A stretch of 59,506 bases of DNA from a virus. The stretch spans positions 1 through 59,506 of the IMG/VR virus record IMGVR_UViG_3300028666_000037; one strand, given 5' to 3'. Both the position numbers and the translations under genes were made by a program. The notes beneath the pieces are model-generated. The model saw only the letters and a list, made by a program, of their open reading frames with translations. It was not told the DNA's origin and made no database searches. This document shows positions 43,701 to 51,549 of the stretch, piece by piece (positions within the stretch are counted from its first letter, which is position 1; the number at the start of each line of letters is the position of its first letter).

Positions 43701-43764
43701 GACGGCCGACAAAGCCTTCGCGCTCTGGGTGCATAAGCTCAGCGCATCGGTCACGCTGCAATAA
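40720..43764 (+). CDS. Tail tip/central fibre protein (gpJ-like)
   Basis: 1014 aa. Begins with a TM-like segment (GAIAAAIAAAAVEIGATAAT, IIGSIGATLITSVLSMALSM), then RQAVAPREIALGEVRKGGII and FISFIALGGADNEVFHLVVT, a gpJ-type start; the middle has fibronectin-like regions (VKAKAVVEVAAIDAYANNYR, GLYDFRARCMNAIGVMSTYS) and the end is beta. Likely determines host range with the tail fibre genes downstream. Confidence 0.85.
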   Translation: MVTNMLKLKRHPAEAPNWAAPRYGAIAAAIAAAAVEIGATAATAAIIGSIGATLITSVLSMALSMVVQSLFSSGNHQTANLGQTNGRPRNVTVRQAVAPREIALGEVRKGGIISFIALGGADNEVFHLVVTLSGHPIERIGAIYIAGQLAIDPDGNSVGVYAGLINVEKKLGAVGEPAFAGLIAANLGWTSDHRQDGCASIHLALTWNEDAFSSFDPTQLSFDVWGHNRIYDPRAATFGFNDNAALVVAWYLNDATFGLGVALDDTGFDLPTLEATANLCDEYVGLTETSASVTISGATSQITINEAMQPAAGDTPSGLWAPLIGDRVQLSGALPGEIAADSDYYWIPATEILGSYTDAIPDTFTGYIATTLANALARNFIAVTGDGSGTLTRTAERRYCASGVFTADLTPSSILPGLVSALGGGAGRAFKSAGLWVVKAGAYETPGDVGLGEDDLRRDGFTVVSQAGLRDFCNGVRGKFINPARGWQEDDYPAATDSDLVAAEGGQKWLTLNLPMEHSGSRAQRIATMEFLRNRLELRIPQLPCKLSALQFRPTDTVPFSFARYGWSSVPFEVVAMALAKEEDSDGQPVLGVDLTLKTISPDAYSWTADQAELIPLAPKANLPNPAVIKAPGVPVVSDDLYVTRDGGGVKAKAVVEVAAIDAYANNYRVGYRLQGVANWTDGPWVSPDPTAATVSFEFFDLAPGLYDFRARCMNAIGVMSTYSVFIGSEILGLGAAPADVAHFTVTPINGFGYAVWDAAPDLDVRFGGQVKIRWSPVDDGSATWQNAIDWAQPFDGNQSHATIPLSAGTYLAKFVDSTGQESASAAVFVSTAPDLVTLTGSTTTLTEDPTFGGTKTSCAVNSSLLKMSGEGNWDSITDVDAVDMIDEFGGIAASATYLFASGIDNGSVQKCRIAFSVQVEGVNLSTLVDSRGASVDAWVDWDGASDVSSANGTGFYRETDDDPAGSPSWSDWKRLDGIADAEARAFQFKIEMTTADKAFALWVHKLSASVTLQ

Positions 43765-43780
43765 CGCAAAGGATATCCGA

Positions 43781-44101
43781 ATGGCGACACTCGCCCTCCT
43801 CAGCGCGACGGGCGTCCTGCTCGACTATCGCGTGGTCGATGAGGTTCCGGTACCGCTGCCGGCCAATGCGATTCTCGTTCCCAACGGCTGCGACCATGAG
43901 ATCGGTTGCGCGCGCTGGGACGCAACCCTGAGGCAATGGTCGATCGTCGCGCCGCCGACGCCGCAGGAAAAGGTCGAGGCGCCCGATGCGTTGCGGGCGC
44001 TCGCGCTCGGCTTCATGGCGATCCGCGATGGCAAGGGATTGCCTGCTGAAACGCTGGCCTGGCTCGATGCCTATGCCAAATCCTTCGATTTTCTCGGCTG
44101 A
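43781..44101 (+). CDS. 106-aa fibre-region hypothetical protein
   Basis: Starts MATLALLSATGVLLDYRVVD, ends PAETLAWLDAYAKSFDFLG. Between gpJ-like and fibre. Small size and place fit fibre assembly or accessory proteins, though no family signature is visible. Confidence 0.55.
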   Translation: MATLALLSATGVLLDYRVVDEVPVPLPANAILVPNGCDHEIGCARWDATLRQWSIVAPPTPQEKVEAPDALRALALGFMAIRDGKGLPAETLAWLDAYAKSFDFLG

Positions 44102-44126
44102 CGGCGCGTCCCCAAGGAAATAACGC

Positions 44127-45089
44127 ATGACGCAATCCTCCGACGCGTACACCGTCGCCAATGGCTCCGGCTCGACCGTCCGGGCCGCGCTCAATGCTGA
44201 TTTGCAGGCGGCCAATTCAAACAACAGCGGCACCTCTGCGCCGAGCTCGCCGGTCGCCGGCATGTGGTGGGTCGATACCACCAACAAGCTCGTCAAGCAG
44301 CGCGATTCGACCAACTCGGTTTGGGTCGTGCGCGCCGGGCTTGATGGCGATCCGCCGAGCACCCTTGCCAGTGCATCGACCTGCGATCTCGGCTCGATCC
44401 CGTCGAATTGCGCCAACATCACCGGCACGACGACGATCACCGCGCTCGGCTCCTCTGCCTCGACGACGCGGCCGATCTACTTCATCACCTTCGCCGGCGC
44501 GCTGACGCTCACGCATAACGGCACAAGCCTAATTCTGCCCGGTGCCGTGTCGAGGGTGACGCAGGCGGGCGATGTCGCCATCGTTCAATATCTGGGCTCC
44601 GGCAATTGGCGCATGTTGCATTACATGCCGTCCGCGCTATCAGGCGGCCGCGTCAACGCGGTGATGACCGAGACCGGTGCCGTCGCAACGGGTTCGACCG
44701 CGATACCCTGGGATGACACGAAGCCACAAAGCAACGAAGGCACGCAATTTCTCTCTCAGAGTTACACGGTCCTCAATGCCGGCTCGACGCTCTATATCGA
44801 TGCGGTTCTGAGTATGTCCTGCGGCTCCGCGGACAAGGTTGCCGTTGCGCTATTTCAAGATTCGGGCGCGGACGCTCTATGCGCAACCTCGCGCGATGTC
44901 GCGACGGACAGTTCGGAGCAATTCACGCTCTCGCATACGATGCCCGCCGGCTCGGCTGGCGCGACGACCTTCAAGGTTCGGTCCGGTTCCGATGGCGGTC
45001 ACACGATGACGCTGAACGGCGCCGGCGGTAGCCGCAAGCTGGGCGGCGTCATGATGTCAAGCCTCCGGATCATCGAGGTGTTGCCGTGA
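44127..45089 (+). CDS. Tail fibre-like protein
   Basis: 320 aa. MTQSSDAYTVANGSGSTVRA, NSGTSAPSSPVAGMWWVDTT, NKLVKQRDSTNSVWV is the usual fibre N-terminal module. C-terminal half is beta-rich (HTMPAGSAGATTFKVRSGSD, GGHTMTLNGAGGSRKLGGVM) and reminiscent of jelly-roll knob domains. GTGA overlap with the next gene. Confidence 0.7.
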   Translation: MTQSSDAYTVANGSGSTVRAALNADLQAANSNNSGTSAPSSPVAGMWWVDTTNKLVKQRDSTNSVWVVRAGLDGDPPSTLASASTCDLGSIPSNCANITGTTTITALGSSASTTRPIYFITFAGALTLTHNGTSLILPGAVSRVTQAGDVAIVQYLGSGNWRMLHYMPSALSGGRVNAVMTETGAVATGSTAIPWDDTKPQSNEGTQFLSQSYTVLNAGSTLYIDAVLSMSCGSADKVAVALFQDSGADALCATSRDVATDSSEQFTLSHTMPAGSAGATTFKVRSGSDGGHTMTLNGAGGSRKLGGVMMSSLRIIEVLP

Positions 45090-45586
45090 CGAATTGGTAT
45101 GTCCATCGCGACAATGGCAACATTGTCTTTGCCGCCCAATATCCCCAGACGGGCTATGCGACCGAGCAGGTCGACGACGCGACGAGTGACGCGCTTAAGG
45201 CCTTTCTCAATCCGCAAAGTTCGCAGCTTCAGCGCGTCGACGCGTTCCGTGATGCGCGGCTCGCGGCCGGCTTTGCCGATAGCGGCGACGGCATGACGGG
45301 GAAGACCTTTCAATGCGATGCGGTCAGCCGCGGCAATTGGACCGGGCTTGCTGCTGCGGCGCAATTCGCGCTGATTGGCCACGCCAATGGCGGCCCGGCC
45401 GCGCCCGACATCACCATCATCTGCGCCGACAATTCGCAGATCACCTTGTCGTCGGCCGATTGCTTCGCCCTCTTTGCCACGCGGGTCGCGCCCTGGGTGC
45501 AGTCGACCATCTTCTATGCGCGAACGATGAAGAACGCGATCCTGGCGGATTCGCCGCCGGACGACTACACGGCCGGATGGCCTTGA
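45086..45586 (+). CDS. DUF4376-like fibre-associated protein
   Basis: 166 aa, GTG start. MTNWYVHRDNGNIVFAAQYP, then MTGKTFQCDAVSRGNWTGLA, ITLSSADCFALFATRVAPWV, FYARTMKNAIL: DUF4376-type pattern seen at the ends of phage fibre modules. Probably tail-fibre assembly or receptor-related. Confidence 0.65.
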   Translation: MTNWYVHRDNGNIVFAAQYPQTGYATEQVDDATSDALKAFLNPQSSQLQRVDAFRDARLAAGFADSGDGMTGKTFQCDAVSRGNWTGLAAAAQFALIGHANGGPAAPDITIICADNSQITLSSADCFALFATRVAPWVQSTIFYARTMKNAILADSPPDDYTAGWP

Positions 45587-45598
45587 CGCGAGGGCGGT

Positions 45599-45967
45599 GT
45601 GGACAGCGGACAAATCATCGAGCTCGTGACGTTACTTGTGCTCGGCGCCGGCAGCCTGTCGGCCGTGGTTTGGAAATTGCTGAAGCTCATCGGCGACGTC
45701 GATGACAAGCGCAGCGCCGGCATTCGCGATCTGCACAAGAAGATCGATGACACAGCTACGTCGCTCGACGTGAAATTCAACACGGTCCGCGATGAAATCG
45801 GCAAGGTCAAGGAAGACTACGTCCGCCGCGACGACCTCAACGCGCTCGAGGCCCGGATCGGCAAAAGCTTCGATGCGACGACGGCGGCGGTCGATCGATT
45901 GCGGGTCCGTTTCGACGAGAGCTTCGTCAAGATGATCGACCTGCTCGCCACGGGCAAAAAAACCTGA
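45599..45967 (+). CDS. TM plus coiled-coil protein (lysis-module start)
   Basis: 122 aa, GTG start at 45599. N-terminal TM helix (IIELVTLLVLGAGSLSAVVW) followed by a long coiled coil (DKRSAGIRDLHKKIDDTATS, ALEARIGKSF). XhlA-like or holin-accessory by position. Function not demonstrated. Confidence 0.5.
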   Translation: MDSGQIIELVTLLVLGAGSLSAVVWKLLKLIGDVDDKRSAGIRDLHKKIDDTATSLDVKFNTVRDEIGKVKEDYVRRDDLNALEARIGKSFDATTAAVDRLRVRFDESFVKMIDLLATGKKT

Positions 45968-45968
45968 C

Positions 45969-46091
45969 ATGGGCTTCGATCCAAAACGGATCGAAGACGT
46001 CGTCAAGCTTCTGTCACTGATTGCCTTCTTCGCCGCGCTCGCCGCCCTCATTGGCGTCTCGTTCTTCAATCTCCACGAGGCGATGCGATGA
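45969..46091 (+). CDS. 40-aa single-TM protein
   Basis: Decoded: MGFDPKRIEDVVKLLSLIAF, FAALAALIGVSFFNLHEAMR. One TM helix with a charged N-terminus. Starts 1 nt after the previous stop and overlaps the next gene by ATGA. Possible holin or lysis accessory. Confidence 0.6.
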   Translation: MGFDPKRIEDVVKLLSLIAFFAALAALIGVSFFNLHEAMR

Positions 46092-46264
46092 GAGCATTTC
46101 TGCAGGATCTCGGGCATCGCCTCGATCTCGTCACCTGGGACGCGAGGGGCCGGGAAATCGCGCGGGTCGAACTCAGCCCGACCGAGGCGTTTGTGATGGC
46201 GCAATCCTTGCTGTCATCGGTCCGTCGCAGCATCGATCTGACGGCGAAGAAAGTCGGCACATGA
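46088..46264 (+). CDS. 58-aa hypothetical protein
   Basis: Decoded: MRAFLQDLGHRLDLVTWDAR, then GREIARVELSPTEAFVMAQS. ATGA overlaps at both ends. Soluble. No family recognised; placed just before the endolysin. Confidence 0.6.
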   Translation: MRAFLQDLGHRLDLVTWDARGREIARVELSPTEAFVMAQSLLSSVRRSIDLTAKKVGT

Positions 46265-46716
46265 TCGAGCCCAATCCGAACCGCACCGCCTTTCTCACCA
46301 TGATCGCCGTTTCCGAGGGCACGGCGGGGAAGGGCGATGACGGCTACAACGTCCTCGTTGGTGGCGGCCGGTTCAACTCCTATGCCGATCATCCGCGCCA
46401 ACTCGTCCATCTCAATGCCCATTTGGAATCGACCGCGGCTGGCCGTTATCAGATTCTCGCGCGCACCTTCGACGCCTATAAGACGATCGCCGGCGTTACG
46501 GATTTCTCGCCGCCGTCCCAGGATCAGATCGCGCTCGTTCTGATCCGCGAGCGCGGCGCGATTCTTCCGATCGACCGTGGCAATGTCGATGACGCCATTG
46601 CGCGCATCAAGACCCTCTGGGCGAGCTTGCCGGGCGCCGGCTATGGGCAGCACGAGAATAGCTTGATCGCGCTGCGCCAGGCCTTCACGAGCGCCGGCGG
46701 CGCACTCGCGGTATGA
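46261..46716 (+). CDS. Endolysin (lambda-lysozyme-like)
   Basis: 151 aa from ATG at 46261 (ATGA overlap). FLTMIAVSEGT (Glu19 catalytic candidate), YNVLVGGGRFNSYADHPRQL, TAAGRYQILARTFDAYKTIA and DFSPPSQDQIALVLIRERGA match the lambda R/GH24-like transglycosylase pattern. It degrades peptidoglycan. No signal peptide, so it needs a holin. Confidence 0.9.
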   Translation: MIEPNPNRTAFLTMIAVSEGTAGKGDDGYNVLVGGGRFNSYADHPRQLVHLNAHLESTAAGRYQILARTFDAYKTIAGVTDFSPPSQDQIALVLIRERGAILPIDRGNVDDAIARIKTLWASLPGAGYGQHENSLIALRQAFTSAGGALAV

Positions 46717-46931
46717 CCAAAGACGAATTCATCGACCGTTTCATCACGGCAAGCGGGATGCCGAAAGCGTGCCGCACGCCCGATGGCGTGAAAGACGGCC
46801 GCTTCGAGATGGTCGCCGTCCCATGCACGTGCGGCGGCAGCTACAGCGATCCCTGCGCGGGCTGGCAGATGGTGCGGCCGAGCCCGGCCGAGCGCGCGAA
46901 AATCAAGGTCATTATCCATACGCCCGGCTGA
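46713..46931 (+). CDS. 72-aa hypothetical protein with Cys cluster
   Basis: MTKDEFIDRFITASGMPKAC, then EMVAVPCTCGGSYSDPCAGW. Three cysteines in the late part may form a small metal site. ATGA overlap with the endolysin. Function unknown. Confidence 0.5.
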   Translation: MTKDEFIDRFITASGMPKACRTPDGVKDGRFEMVAVPCTCGGSYSDPCAGWQMVRPSPAERAKIKVIIHTPG

Positions 46932-46969
46932 GTCGTCGGCCGCGCTTCCTCTTCCCTTCAGGAACCCTC

Positions 46970-47941
46970 ATGAAACCCGATCTGTTGCACGTGGTTGCGG
47001 TCGTCTCCAATCCGGTTCGCTTCGGCCGTCGCGCCGAGCTCTTCAGGCACTTCATCGACCATATGTTGGCCTCCGGCGTCCGGCTCACCGTGGTCGAGCT
47101 TGCCTATGGCGATCGCGACTTCGATATCGCGCCGCGCGAGGGCGTCAATATCGTCCAGCTGCGCACCCGCGACGAGCTGTGGCACAAGGAAAATCTGATC
47201 AATGCAGGTGTGCAGCGCCTGCCGCCGGATTGGAAATATGTCGCCTGGGTCGATGGCGATGTCACCTTCACCAATCCGGATTGGGCGACCCAGACCGTTG
47301 ATCAACTGCAGCATTACGACGTGGTGCAACTCTTCGACTTTGCCGAGGATGTCGGCCTCGCGCCGCATCAGCATCTCAACATCGAGCGTGGCTTTGTCCA
47401 TCGCTACCACGCCATGCTGCGTGAATGTGCGGCTGGCGGCACGACGCCCACGCCGCCACATGGCAAGCATCCCTATGGCGGCTGGTTTGGCCATTGCGGT
47501 TATGCTTGGGCAATGCGGCGCTCGGCCTGGAACAAGCTGGGCGGTCTTTTCGATCTCGGCATTCTCGGCAGCGGCGATCATCACATGGCCTGCGCGCTCG
47601 TCGGCGCGGTGCAGAGCTCGGTGCCGGTCAAGGTCAGCCTCGCCTATCGCAAGCATCTGGCACTCTGGGAGGCGCGCGCGAGGCGTCACATCGTCCAGAA
47701 TATCGGCTATGTGCCGGGCAAGCTCTTGCATCATTTCCACGGGCCGAAGGCGCAACGCCAATATGTCGAGCGCTGGCAGATCCTGCTGCGCAACGATTTC
47801 GATCCGGAGACGGATCTGAAGCGCGACTGGCAAGGGCTCTGGTCGCTCACCGGGAACAAGCCGCAGCTGCGCGACGAGCTGCGGCTTTATTTCCGGCAGC
47901 GTAACGAGGACAGCAACGATCTCGGCGGCGTCCGCGCCTGA
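46970..47941 (+). CDS. Glycosyltransferase-like protein 4 (GT-A, DxD)
   Basis: 323 aa from ATG at 46970. DLLHVVAVVSNPVRFGRRAE, LTVVELAYGDRDFDIAPREG, then KYVAWVDGDVTFTNPDW (DGD metal site), GHCGYAWAMRRSAWNKLGGL and LGSGDHHMA, all typical of GT-A fold glycosyltransferases (GT2/GT8-like). No TM. Lies in the lysis module, 25 kb from the first three glycosyltransferases. Confidence 0.8.
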   Translation: MKPDLLHVVAVVSNPVRFGRRAELFRHFIDHMLASGVRLTVVELAYGDRDFDIAPREGVNIVQLRTRDELWHKENLINAGVQRLPPDWKYVAWVDGDVTFTNPDWATQTVDQLQHYDVVQLFDFAEDVGLAPHQHLNIERGFVHRYHAMLRECAAGGTTPTPPHGKHPYGGWFGHCGYAWAMRRSAWNKLGGLFDLGILGSGDHHMACALVGAVQSSVPVKVSLAYRKHLALWEARARRHIVQNIGYVPGKLLHHFHGPKAQRQYVERWQILLRNDFDPETDLKRDWQGLWSLTGNKPQLRDELRLYFRQRNEDSNDLGGVRA

Positions 47942-48149
47942 TTGCTTGCGACCAGGCGGTCATCGCGGCGCGGAAGCGCGATTGAGCTCATCGGCGCGTC
48001 GGCCACTCTGGCGAGCAGCCATGCTGTGCAATATCGCCGTGGGGTTGTGGAGTGTCCGGGTAATTGGGTATGGCCCCGCCCGCTTATTCGCCGTCGGTTG
48101 CTGAAGCTTTCTGTGGCGCGGTGATTTCATTCAGCAAGGGAGAGTTTCG
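47942..48149 (+). other. 208-nt gap in the lysis region
   Basis: No gene longer than 30 codons with a start and ribosome site. A weak TTGCTG-17-GTGATT promoter-like pair lies at about 48099, but I do not rely on it. AAGGGAGAG precedes the next ATG. Confidence 0.5.
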
Positions 48150-48302
48150 ATGCCTGACTTGAAAGCCAATCTCAACATGGCCGTTGCCGATGCGAAAAAG
48201 AGCCGCTCCTGGCTGCGCGGTTTCATCAGCGCTCATCCGCTGCTGACCTTCGAGATCTTCGGCGGCGTCATCGTGGCCGTGATTTATCTCGCCTGGCGCT
48301 GA
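48150..48302 (+). CDS. 50-aa TM protein
   Basis: Decoded: MPDLKANLNMAVADAKKSRS, WLRGFISAHPLLTFEIFGGV, IVAVIYLAWR. One C-terminal TM helix; strong ribosome site AAGGGAGAG. Possible holin-class or antiholin small protein. Confidence 0.65.
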   Translation: MPDLKANLNMAVADAKKSRSWLRGFISAHPLLTFEIFGGVIVAVIYLAWR

Positions 48303-48308
48303 TCCGCC

Positions 48309-48581
48309 GTGCCGCGTTTGCTGCGCCGCTATTTCCATGTCGGCGATCCGACCTGGACGGTACGGCGCCGCATGGCGATCTGGACGATGAGCTTCTGCTG
48401 CTTCGTCATTCTGGTTTGCCTCTGCGGCCCGTTCGACAAAGAGCTGAGCAAGACGGCGATATCGAGCGCCTTCGTGCTGCTCGGCGCGGTGCCGAGCATG
48501 TATAGCCTCGCGACCGTCGCCGACGATCATTCAAAGCGCGTGACCGCCGCCGAGCCGGCGGCAAAAGGGGAGGGCGGCTGA
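48309..48581 (+). CDS. Two-TM protein, holin candidate
   Basis: 90 aa, GTG start at 48309. Basic N-terminus (MPRLLRRYFHVGDPTWTVRR), TM1 MAIWTMSFCCFVILVCLCG, TM2 ISSAFVLLGAVPSMYSLATV, polar C-terminus. Directly upstream of Rz/Rz1. Topology and place fit a class II holin. Confidence 0.6.
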   Translation: MPRLLRRYFHVGDPTWTVRRRMAIWTMSFCCFVILVCLCGPFDKELSKTAISSAFVLLGAVPSMYSLATVADDHSKRVTAAEPAAKGEGG

Positions 48582-48584
48582 TTG

Positions 48585-49055
48585 ATGGCATTCCTATCGA
48601 GCCTTGGCGGCAAGCTCGTCCTCGCCGGCATCGTCGCACTCGCGTTTCTCGGACTTTGGGCAAAGGACAAGTTCGACGTCGCGCAGAAGGAAAAGGCCGA
48701 GGCCGCGAGCCTCGCCTGGCAAGGCGAAACGAGCAGGCTGCAACAGCTTGCCAATCAGAACGAGGCCACGCTCAAAGAAATCAACGCGCAGATTGCGACC
48801 TCGACGGCGGCGGCGAAGGCCGCGCGCGACAACGAGGCGACTGCAAATGCGCGGCTGGACAAACTGAAACAGGAGATCGCGCATGCGCCGCATGGCCCCG
48901 TTCCGGGCGACATTGTGCTTGCTTTTAGCCGGATGTGGGACGGCCACATCGCTGCCGGTAGTGGAAACGAAGCTCGTCCTGCAGCCTTGCGCGGTCGATC
49001 AGGGTCTCTTGGCGCCCATCCAATTTCCGCTGCGGCCGCCAAGCCGCCACGCTGA
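48585..49055 (+). CDS. Rz: Rz-like inner-membrane spanin
   Basis: 156 aa from ATG at 48585 (a TTG is 1 codon earlier). N-terminal TM (LVLAGIVALAFLGLWAKD) followed by a long helix (EKAEAASLAWQGETSRLQQL, QIATSTAAAKAARDNEATAN). An Rz1-like gene is nested in its 3' part, in another frame. Links inner and outer membranes during lysis. Confidence 0.8.
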   Translation: MAFLSSLGGKLVLAGIVALAFLGLWAKDKFDVAQKEKAEAASLAWQGETSRLQQLANQNEATLKEINAQIATSTAAAKAARDNEATANARLDKLKQEIAHAPHGPVPGDIVLAFSRMWDGHIAAGSGNEARPAALRGRSGSLGAHPISAAAAKPPR

Positions 49056-49188
49056 CGGCTCGCTTGACAGCGATCAGTATGCCGACGCTGCCGGTGAGCT
49101 TGGCACCGCGCTCGACACGGCAAACGATCGCCTCGGGAAGATTGCCGACACGTTGCAGGACTGCGCGCGCCGCGCAGCGAAGCCCTGA
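48883..49188 (+). CDS. Rz1: Rz1-like outer-membrane spanin lipoprotein
   Basis: 101 aa, starting inside Rz in a different frame. Signal and lipobox CLLLAGCG (Cys18) and a mature part with Pro-containing LAPIQFPLRPPSRHADGS, then a helix (QYADAAGELGTALDTANDRL). Longer than lambda Rz1 and extends 130 nt past Rz, so partly embedded, partly separate. Confidence 0.8.
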   Translation: MRRMAPFRATLCLLLAGCGTATSLPVVETKLVLQPCAVDQGLLAPIQFPLRPPSRHADGSLDSDQYADAAGELGTALDTANDRLGKIADTLQDCARRAAKP

Positions 49189-49215
49189 TCCGACCCATCA
49201 GATAAGGATTACCCG

Positions 49216-51456
49216 ATGACCGTTTCCGTGACGACACAAGCCGATATCGACGCCGCGACCGCGCCGATCACCGCGGCGCTCGCTGCCGCCACGACTGCGA
49301 TCGCTGGCTTGACGACGCGCGTCACTGCGCTCGAGGCGAAGGCGACAACGCCCGTGCCAACCCCGCCGCCCGTGCCGCCGCCGGTCCCGACACCAATTCC
49401 CACACCGACTCCGATCCCGGTGCCAACACCCGTGCCGATCCCAGTCCCGGTCCCTACGACCTTGCCTGCCGGCGCATGGAAGCAATTGCCGAATGCGACG
49501 CTCGCCAATGTCATCTATAGCGGCTCGCTCAAGGATACGATTCACGGCAATACCGGCCCGGTCGCGATCATGGATACGTGGAACGGCGCCTGCCTCAATC
49601 CGAATACCCATGATCTGATCGTCTGGGGCGGCGGCCATAACGACTATTATGGCAACGAGGTCTATGCGGTTCGCCTTACGGATGGCACGGCGCGTCTCTT
49701 GAATCAGCCGTCGCCGCCGCCCGCCGATCCGACGATCGACACCACGGCTGACGGCTGCCCGGTCTCGACCCACACCTACAGCTCGCTCAGCTTCATTCCC
49801 GATCTCAATCTGATGTATGTGCCGGGCGAATGGGGCTGCCGCCAGGTCGACAGTCCGCAGAGCTGGCTCTTCGATCCGGGCGCGCAGGATCCGACCAAGA
49901 CCGGCATCTGGAAGAAGGGGCCGCTCTTCCCCAATGGCAGCTTCGACATGTCAGCCGATTACGACCCGGTCACGAAGAAGATATATCTCGTGCCGAGCTA
50001 CAATTCGAATGGCCATGGCATGCAGGTCTATGACCCTGCGACGAATACGACGAAGCAGCTCGCCGCCGACTATCAATCCGATTACCACATGACGGGAGCG
50101 ATCGATCCCGTCAACCGGCACATGGTCTGCGTTGGCAGCGGCTTTCTCGATGTCTTCGACCTGACGACCGGCGCCCGCAGCAATCCGAAATCGAGCGGAC
50201 CGCAGACTTGCCAGCAAGGCAACGCGCCAGGCTTCGCGTGGTGCGATTCTCTCTCGATGTTTGTCGGCTGGAACGGCGGCAGCACGCTCTATGCGCTCGA
50301 TCCGAAGAGCTGGGCATGGAAAGCGATCACGATGACCGGTGACGCGGGTGCGCCGGCTACCAATGGCACCTTCGGCCGCTTCCGCTATGACAAGGGCCTC
50401 GATCAATTCATCGTCGTGAACCGAATCAGCGAGCCGCCCTCGATCTGCCGAATCGATCCCGCGGTTGTAAAGGGCACGCCGGCGCAGACCGTGCCGCCGA
50501 TGGCGACGGTGACAAATACCGATGGCACGGGCGGAAGCGCCAACACGTTGGCCGGAGCGTTGGCCATCCTCAAATCCGGCGGCACGCTGCGCATCGCGGC
50601 CAACCCGATCGCGCCGAATTATTGGATCGATGGAGCGGTATTCCCGGCGACTCTCGACAATATCACCGTCATCGGCGATGCCGGCGCCAAGATCCAGGGC
50701 GTCATGCAAGAGGGTGGCGTCGGCGCTCTTTCGGTTCACACGCCGCACTTCGCGATCAGCGGCATCGAGATCTTCGGCTGCCGCAATTCGGACGGCAACG
50801 GCTCGGCTATTCGCGTGCAGCCGGAATGCCTCAGCTTCACGGCTGGCCCAGGCATGAACCTGCATGACAATGATATGGGCATCCTGACGCCGACGGCGTC
50901 GGCCAATGCGCTCGGTTTGCAGGTAGCGATCTCGGGCGGGACGTATGGCGGCAACGGCTCGAGTAATCACTTCGGCGGCTCGCACGATATTTATGTCGGT
51001 ACTTGCTCATCGTTGACGGTCGCCGGCGCCAGCTTCACTGGCTGCACCAATGGCGGTCACCGGCTGAAGAGCCGCGCGCTGAAGACGACGATCACAAACT
51101 GCCAGTTTCCGCTCGCTACCTCCGACGATAGCCGCCTCATCGATTGTCCGATGGGCGGCATGGTCACGATCAGCGGCAATACAATGGTGCAGAACGCGAC
51201 CGAGGAAAATACCGAGATGATCGGCATCGGCCAGGAGATCACGATCAATCCCGATCCGGCCGGCGTCACGCGCACGCATCAATTCGCGATCAGTGGCAAC
51301 ACGCTCAGCTCGAAGAAGCCCGCCTGGACCATGGCCAATGTTGCGACGTCACTCGTCGCGGGCGCCCAGGCGATCGCGAAGAGTAATGCAATCGCCAAGG
51401 CCGGCTTCAGCTACGGCAGCGGTGTCACCGATGGTGGCGGCAACGTGCTCTCCTAG
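49216..51456 (+). CDS. Propeller/beta-helix spike protein
   Basis: 746 aa. N-terminus helical (AATTAIAGLTTRVTALEAKA), then a Pro-Thr-Val linker (PVPTPIPTPTPIPVPTPVP) of about 40 residues, then a Kelch-like propeller (GGGHNDYYGNEVYAVRLTDG, SADYDPVTKKIYLVPSYNSN, MTGAIDPVNRHMVCVGSGFL, GWNGGSTLYALDPKSW), then from about 430 a right-handed beta-helix (LAGALAILKSGGTLRIAAN, ISGIEIFGCRNSDGNGSAIR, FAISGNTLSSK). Propeller is related to that in the 1058-aa protein. Fits a receptor-degrading or -binding spike. Last gene of the rightward operon. Confidence 0.75.
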   Translation: MTVSVTTQADIDAATAPITAALAAATTAIAGLTTRVTALEAKATTPVPTPPPVPPPVPTPIPTPTPIPVPTPVPIPVPVPTTLPAGAWKQLPNATLANVIYSGSLKDTIHGNTGPVAIMDTWNGACLNPNTHDLIVWGGGHNDYYGNEVYAVRLTDGTARLLNQPSPPPADPTIDTTADGCPVSTHTYSSLSFIPDLNLMYVPGEWGCRQVDSPQSWLFDPGAQDPTKTGIWKKGPLFPNGSFDMSADYDPVTKKIYLVPSYNSNGHGMQVYDPATNTTKQLAADYQSDYHMTGAIDPVNRHMVCVGSGFLDVFDLTTGARSNPKSSGPQTCQQGNAPGFAWCDSLSMFVGWNGGSTLYALDPKSWAWKAITMTGDAGAPATNGTFGRFRYDKGLDQFIVVNRISEPPSICRIDPAVVKGTPAQTVPPMATVTNTDGTGGSANTLAGALAILKSGGTLRIAANPIAPNYWIDGAVFPATLDNITVIGDAGAKIQGVMQEGGVGALSVHTPHFAISGIEIFGCRNSDGNGSAIRVQPECLSFTAGPGMNLHDNDMGILTPTASANALGLQVAISGGTYGGNGSSNHFGGSHDIYVGTCSSLTVAGASFTGCTNGGHRLKSRALKTTITNCQFPLATSDDSRLIDCPMGGMVTISGNTMVQNATEENTEMIGIGQEITINPDPAGVTRTHQFAISGNTLSSKKPAWTMANVATSLVAGAQAIAKSNAIAKAGFSYGSGVTDGGGNVLS
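49351..49470 (+). repeat. Pro-Thr-Val codon repeat
   Basis: CCN-ACN/GTN/ATN repeat encoding a stiff linker between coiled coil and propeller of the spike. Confidence 0.8.
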
Positions 51457-51479
51457 ACGCACCCACATCCTTGGTATGC

Positions 51480-51508
51480 GGGCCGCCCTCCGGGGCGGCC
51501 CTTTTTTT
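51480..51508 (+). terminator. Intrinsic terminator of the rightward operon
   Basis: GGGCCGCC (51480-51487), loop CTCCGG, GGCGGCCC (51494-51501) and then seven Ts (51502-51508). Strong rho-independent terminator 24 nt after the spike gene. Confidence 0.93.
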
Positions 51509-51523
51509 GTGTCTGGGCCTCGT

Positions 51524-51548
51524 CCCACCTTTGCACGGCAAAGGTGGG
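51524..51548. terminator. Hairpin at the operon convergence
   Basis: CCCACCTTTGC-ACG-GCAAAGGTGGG: perfect 11-bp stem, 3-nt loop, one nt from the hicB stop (51550). No T-run leftward. Could stop or stabilise the leftward hicAB mRNA, or insulate the convergent transcripts. Confidence 0.65.
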
Positions 51549-51549
51549 C

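Noticed and set aside
42274-43761. 495-aa minus-strand ORF opposite the gpJ-like gene
   Set aside because: Antisense shadow; high G+C produces long open frames here.
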